NCBI GenBank assembly: GCA_963513935.1
Contig: OY740772.1
Location: 103,373,340 to 103,437,339, forward strand
DNA length: 64,000 bases
Direction of reading: 5' to 3'
DNA from: Aphrophora alni
Lineage: Eukaryota > Arthropoda > Insecta > Hemiptera > Aphrophoridae
Shown piece by piece: positions 58,912-64,000 of this stretch; positions within the stretch are counted from its first letter, which is position 1, and each line of letters starts with the position of its first letter. A program made the translations under genes and the position numbers. Under the pieces are notes generated by a model. The model made no database searches. It saw nothing but the letters and a program-made list of their open reading frames with translations, and was not told the DNA's origin.

Positions 58912-61130
58912 AATTACATTCATTAAAATTTTATTTATTATTATTATTTATGGTTGCAACCTATTTTTAAATTAAAAATTTTATGTATTCAGAAGCTAAT
59001 ATTTTTTCATCCAACATAATTATTTTCATAAAACTTTAATTCTTTTTTAAGTTCAAAACATCAAATTCAAAAAATTAAACTAGGGAAATCTTTTATTTAT
59101 AAAATTATATTCCAATAACACATCATCTCTCTTTACAAAAAACATGAGACGATTCTATAGACACAATATGCAAATTTCAACAATAAATCACAAGTTTCAA
59201 TTAATCTTATTTCTTAGTTTATATAGAAAATAGTTTAGGCATATTATACCAGACACTCACTCATAAAAGTTAAATTGAACGTTTTACATAAAACTTTTAA
59301 TTAAAACACTTCTTTTCCGGGTTGAAGTTACATGGCATCTTTTCACTGAAATCTCGTCTCCCGTTTTAAAATTAACTTCTTTTAGTTTTCTATTTTACTT
59401 TTATGAACGTAACAATTGTTTACTTCATCGTTAGTTCAAAACATTCTTTTCAAGTATATTTAGTTTTTGTTTAAAACACAGTTATTTGTTCTTTTTATAC
59501 GCATTTTCCGGCTTACATAATGCACATCGTCTATTGCACCATATTACATGATCACGACTTTTCACTTTTGAAAGTTTATTTTTTATCCAATGGAAACTAA
59601 CTTACATTATTATATAACAGTACTTTTAAAACAACTCTTAGTTTCTCAAGAAAACACTTTCTTTCTATATTTCCACATTGTCTCAGCAAACATATTTATC
59701 CTCCGAGCGTACTCTCCCTTTGAATGTTAAGCTTGGACTGAATCCCTCTGGTTAGTAACAGCTTTCATTTTTGTGTTCAAAACATTAAAGTTGCAATTTT
59801 CTCATAACTAAATTTATACCTGTTTTAAATATTAACATACATATAATAAATTTCTCTGATCATTATGTACTAATTATATTCTTTCTTTACTTTATTCCTT
59901 ATTCATTTTATTCAAAAAACAAAATATGTTTCCTATTTGTTGCCTTGAGTCAAATGTATACCCCATTCCATTTAAGATTACTAAATAAAAAATGTACACT
60001 TTTACAATCCTACAACCCATCTCATCCTTTACATTTATCCTTCATTATCCGAAATGACAGAATTTCCTTCCTGTACATAATCTCTTTCCTACATAATCCC
60101 TCTCGGCTCATTTCTATTTTCATCTCAATAATATTTTGAACATGATTCAATTTATTTTCCAGATTGGTGTTTGATGTGGAGTTTCCAACAATTATAACAG
60201 ACTGAATTTGCTGTATAATTTAGGCCGAGTAACAACTGTTTTGAATTATTATTAAAAAAAAAAAATAAATAAATAAAAAATAATAAAATATGGCAAGTAT
60301 TTGATGCTACAAACTGTTTTTATAAATAAATAACTCGAAGTTTTGGTTGTAAAAAGTTATGTTGTAGTTATTTATAATACAACTCTTCCAACTTGTATAC
60401 TTTGTCCTTTGTTCCTAAACTTTCTTGGCTAGACACAAGTATCAATCAAATTCATCTGCTGTAGCGTACTACGCTCAGTTTATAAAATAATAGGTTTATG
60501 TGTTCTTTATAATATAGTCTGTATAAGCAATATTTTTGTTTTGTTTTATATTCGTTTTGGCAATATGTTAACGCCAGTTGAATTTAAAAACACTTAAGTG
60601 AGAGAAGAGTCTAAAAACAAAAAGATTGCTGGGATATCATTATTTGGTATTTATAAATCCATTATTATTAAAATCAACCAATCAGGGTGTGTTTCATTTC
60701 AGATAACTACACAGATTTTTTGTTATATAGCTAGAATTTATGTGACCAAAGCCAAGGTGGTAAGAAAATAGAAACTAAGCCCAATTTGCAATGGAAAAGT
60801 TATTTTTATATACAAACAAGTTTACTAAATAAAAAATAATTTTTTCATGAGATCATTCTAACATCAGCAGCTTTACAAACATGCCTTTGACTTTGGATAA
60901 CTTTAGTATTTTTAAAGACATCTTTAAAATTATAGTTGTAAGCTAAATCTATCATTTTATCCACTTTTTTTCACACTGGAGATAAATTCTAGTGTACTTA
61001 AAAAAGATAATACAATTAATTTCCTTTGTCGTATTTTACAGACTATGTATATAATCAATAAATATAAAAGAATATTTTGTTACAAGACTAAAACTAAATT
61101 GTAAAAAGAAGCAATTGAACACACACATTG
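58912..61130 (+). other. Rest of copy 2 without recognised genes
   Basis: Parallel to 32861-35240. Lacks the 141-bp insertion; the empty site AATAAATCACA is at about 59181-59192. Confidence 0.6.
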
Positions 61131-61323
61131 TTAACCTTCCGGAACGCGCGCCATTTCGTATAACACAAGGACGCGCGTGTTGTACATTGTACAACAGGCG
61201 TTTTTTGCACATTTTCCAGGTAGATACTTACCAATATTGTATACTTACCAAAAAATGATTGTTATTACATGATAACAATTAGGTAGGTAAGTAATTAGGT
61301 TGTTAATAAAATGATTAGTCCAT

Positions 61324-61435
61324 TTACTCATCAATATCTTCGTTGTCATTGCCTTGCTTGCAGCAGGAACAAATTACTTGTTTTTCAGCGTGTCCCTAGC
61401 AAACAAATCGTGAACACGTGTTGTATTTCATTTTC
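61324..61435 (-). pseudogene. piggyBac C-terminal cysteine-rich domain remnant
   Basis: Minus strand: TKMKYNTCSRFVC, a TAG, then GHAEKQVICSCCKQGNDNED and IDE before the stop at 61326-61324. The C...C..H....C..C pattern is the zinc-binding tail that binds the element's ends. One nonsense codon lies inside. Its presence shows that the 1.2 kb element is a deletion derivative of a complete one. Confidence 0.8.
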
Positions 61436-61484
61436 GTTGAGTTTTTTTTCATACAATTTAATAAAAATAAAAAGCGTTTATAGC

Positions 61485-62049
61485 TCATACCTGCTCGTAT
61501 AACAGGTATTCCCATAGTTCCCTGACGTTTGCATGACAACTTTTTCTTGTACCAATCAAATACAACATCCCAAATAATGCCATAATTTCAGTTCTGTTTG
61601 ACTGTAAGCAATCTCGTTCTCTAACAAATTTGTGTGTAATAGAATGTATATATTTATTAGTACAATCTAAAATTTCATCAATCAATTCAAGACTTATGAT
61701 TGATAAAAAAGCCTCAAATTCATTACTTACGTTCCTGGCACGTTGTTTTGGTCCAGGAAGTTTTTTCACGATGTTTTGTTTTTTGATCTTGCTAATCTGT
61801 ACTACTTCGGATGTACACCAAATTCTCTCACCGTTTTTTACCCATAACAAAATCAGCATCATCACTAAGTTCCACATCACTCTCTCCACTACCCTCGATT
61901 TCACTTTTATCTGATGAATTATTATTTTCAACAAGTTCGTCACTATAATCTGTTGCATTTTGATCAATAAACCTATCAATATCATCGTCATCCTCAGAAC
62001 TGTCATAAAGTACGAGATCAATTTCACTCGTATTAAGTACGTCAGACAT
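61485..62049 (-). pseudogene. piggyBac transposase N-terminal part, frameshifted
   Basis: The start MSDVLNTSEIDLVLYDSSED at 62049 opens an acidic region (many D, E, S), then a frameshift occurs at an A-run near 61840 (frame ends ...DFVMGKKR). In the next frame GERIWCTSEVVQISKIKKQN is followed by VKKLPGPKQRARNVSNEFEA, which is the LPGPK..AR hallmark before the catalytic domain, then LFGMLYLIGTRKSCHANVRE LW. The protein breaks off at LWEYLLYEQV (61485), where the internal deletion begins. Full-length family members have several hundred more residues. Confidence 0.9.
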
Positions 62050-62599
62050 AATGTTCACAGTTATTAAGAAGTTTAAAAGAATAAAAACCGCACAATGTTT
62101 CAATAAAACTACTACGCATGGACGCGCGCGTTGTACAAAATCCAACAACTATGACGCGACTTGTTTCAACTCTCACTGACAACTGTTTGACCTTGACTAG
62201 AGTGACATCCTGTGAGATAGGGGTAGGGGGAGATATGGTGGAGGAATACATCACGGTTGCCTTGTGGAGACACAAAATTACTCCCTTTAAAACAAAAAAA
62301 CCCTTACTGTTGTACTTTGTACAACAGCGCGCGTCCCGAAAGGTTAATCAAATTAAATATCCATTTTTTAATATGATTTAGTTAAAAACATCGACGGAAG
62401 TAATAAAAATTGTTAAATAAACTCTAGTTGCTATTGTTCCAAGTAATTAAGTTATCGGTTAATAAAAAACAAAATATATCAATCCACAAAAATTATAAAA
62501 AACAGAACAACCCTTGTCTTAATTTAGTTAAATAATAGTTTATATCATCACTAATTCATATATAAAACGCTACATGCACACATTTAAAACATTACTTAC

Positions 62600-62795
62600 C
62601 ATCATCCAAACGATTACAAAACATACCTCTAAGATCATTTATACAAGCCATCATGAGACAGATACAAGTCCGTTGAGGAGGAGCCAGTAGACAGCTTGAC
62701 CTTAGAGAAAACAATAGGGACCATATGGGTTTGCCAAATCGTTTTCCCACTGGTACAGTTCTTTGGCACTGCTTTTCTTCTACAGTTACGTTCAT
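62600..62795 (-). CDS. Possible minus-strand exon with strong donor (copy 2)
   Basis: Counterpart of 35496-35691: the frame MNVTVEEKQCQRTVPVGKRF to CNRLDD and the GATG|GTAAGTAA donor are kept. Two small changes alter P/T-S region residues (TSLCLMM becomes TCICLMM). Still unidentified. Confidence 0.25.
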
Positions 62796-62853
62796 TTAAG
62801 GCAGTCGGAAAAACCATAGATACTGCATTTTTTCCTCAGTCTAAAAGAGCATA

Positions 62854-62857
<4 letters not shown>

Positions 62858-62938
<81 letters not shown>
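62858..62938. repeat. (TA)n microsatellite, about 40 units, expanded in copy 2
   Basis: Pure TA alternation of about 80 bp; the same place in copy 1 (35751-35768) has about nine units. Confidence 0.95.
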
Positions 62939-62946
<8 letters not shown>

Positions 62947-64000
62947 AAAATACATTCATAGCTGCTGCTAAAATGATTATCAGAAATTTCTCTACATAAA
63001 CAATGTTTTTTCCCAAATAAATGTAATGGAAATCTTTCTCCTCAAATTGCAAGAAACTTCAATTTAAAACTAATATTTATTTTTGTTCTGGGTTATTACT
63101 ATTATTACAGGGGAAATAATTAATACCATTGAAGGAAAATGTGTTTTAAAAATAAATATGTCAGTACCGCTGATATAATATTAATGTATCCATTAGACTA
63201 CACATGTTTAAATTATTAAAAGGAAAAAACTACTTATTTACATAACTCTATTAGCATTCCAAGATGTCAATAGCCATGTGCAGGAAGCTGTTCGAATTGA
63301 CAACCGCACTACTCTAGCTCTCCTATTGGCTGTTACCCAGCGGAGATGATTCGTGGCGCATAGTATAAACAATAGTGTTGAGGTTGCCTCTATTGAATTT
63401 ATTTAAACTGTACATATGATTTGCAATAAACCAATTATGTAGGTTAACCTTAAAGGTCTTTATTTTTTGTACAGGCCTTAATCCTAAATTACAGTAGTTG
63501 TTTTAAGCGACTTGGTCAATCTATAATAGGGAACATCAACAATAAATCATTCTAGTATAATAACTAGTTTTGGAAAAATCAGAATATTAAAAAAAAGTTT
63601 TTTTAAATGATAATTAGCAAAAATATATACCGGGTGTCCCACGGAAAAACTTTCAGGATGTATTGTACTGTTAAAAATAAAGAGAAAAAGTTCATATAAA
63701 TATACCCCCTAAAATGGTTAGTTTTCTATCTAGCTACCATTTTTTATTTTGAACAAAAAAATTCTTGTTTTGAACAGCAAATGATAGAGTTGAAATTTTT
63801 ACTTGGTACTATAAAGACCCAATTTGAGAAAAATTATCAACAGATTTCCTTTCAAAATGGCTGCCATTTAAAACGTTTAACATAGAATATTTAGAAAACC
63901 GTTAATTTTACCAAAAAAAAAAAAAAGTAGAAGAGACAAAAAGGTTTCCTCATGGCGCATAGAATGGTTAAAAAAAAAAGTTTTCTCCAGGTTAAAGAAT

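Larger units (their letters stand above)
61135..62343 (-). mobile_element. Internally deleted piggyBac element, 1209 bp, TTAA target sites
   Basis: TTAA at 61131-61134 and 62344-62347 flank the element; copy 1 has a single TTAA at the same place. The ends CCTTCCGGAACGCGCGC and (reverse complement) CCTTTCGGGACGCGCGC match at 15 of 17 positions. Subterminal text is rich in CGCGCG and TTGTACAA-type palindromes, for example GTTGTACAAAGTACAACAG near the right end. Inside, on the minus strand, lie the N-terminal part of the transposase and the very C-terminal cysteine-rich domain, with the DDE core between them gone. It cannot move itself but keeps everything a related transposase would recognise. 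Confidence 0.95.
54428..64000 (+). repeat. Duplicated segment, copy 2 (runs out of the window)
   Basis: Same order and strand as 28362-36824, starting at the same TTAGCATTTTT. Upstream flanks are unrelated. Specific to copy 2: the piggyBac at 61135-62343, a roughly 80-bp TA tract where copy 1 has about 18 bp, a 23-bp addition near 55150-55172, and two fewer minisatellite units. Confidence 0.9.

Noticed and set aside
61630..61914. 94-codon plus-strand frame inside the piggyBac element
   Set aside because: Opposite-strand image of the transposase N-terminal region.
62792..63052. Minus-strand frame with a long IY run
   Set aside because: It is the translation of the TA microsatellite.

Overview
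The window is AT-rich eukaryotic DNA, most likely from an insect. One host gene with introns and normal GT-AG splice sites sits among the remains of many transposon classes: LINEs, mariner, hAT, piggyBac, a pogo/Tigger MITE, a tRNA-derived SINE, Penelope-like terminal repeats and several unclassified inverted-repeat elements. There are no bacterial signals. Hemiptera would fit the composition, but nothing here proves the order.

Layout. 1-13.8 kb: an unidentified C-terminal coding end at the left edge, a decayed LINE RNase H, a hAT transposase tail, a pogo-type MITE, a 0.7 kb inverted repeat and a SINE. 13.87-25.42 kb (minus strand): a complete four-exon gene for xyloside xylosyltransferase 1 (XXYLT1), 361 residues when spliced. 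Its introns carry a piggyBac remnant, an inverted pair of Penelope-like repeats each with a hammerhead ribozyme motif, a hairpin MITE and a long-TIR element. 28.36-36.8 kb and 54.43-64.0 kb: two direct copies of one segment, offset about 26 kb, the second cut by the window end. The segment has exon-like blocks (two related 5' exons, each with its own ATG, and a 21-bp minisatellite encoding heptads) and a dead mariner. Copy 1 alone has a 141-bp insertion with an 11-bp target duplication. Copy 2 alone has a 1.2 kb internally deleted piggyBac at a TTAA. 36.8-54.4 kb: two LINE fragments with reverse transcriptase, a small hAT element, a piggyBac fossil, an I-type LINE RNase H fragment, short tandem repeats and a few micro-exon-like blocks.

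XXYLT1 is the only confidently identified functional gene. It acts in the secretory pathway, adding the terminal xylose to O-glucose glycans on EGF repeats such as those of Notch. The most unusual signal is the hammerhead pair at 17.72-18.08 kb: the plus-strand copy has the catalytic core, all three helices and a GUA cleavage site, and the other copy faces the opposite way 231 bp away. The duplicated segment is the main structural puzzle: a true tandem duplication with later insertions, or two haplotypes placed in series by the assembler.
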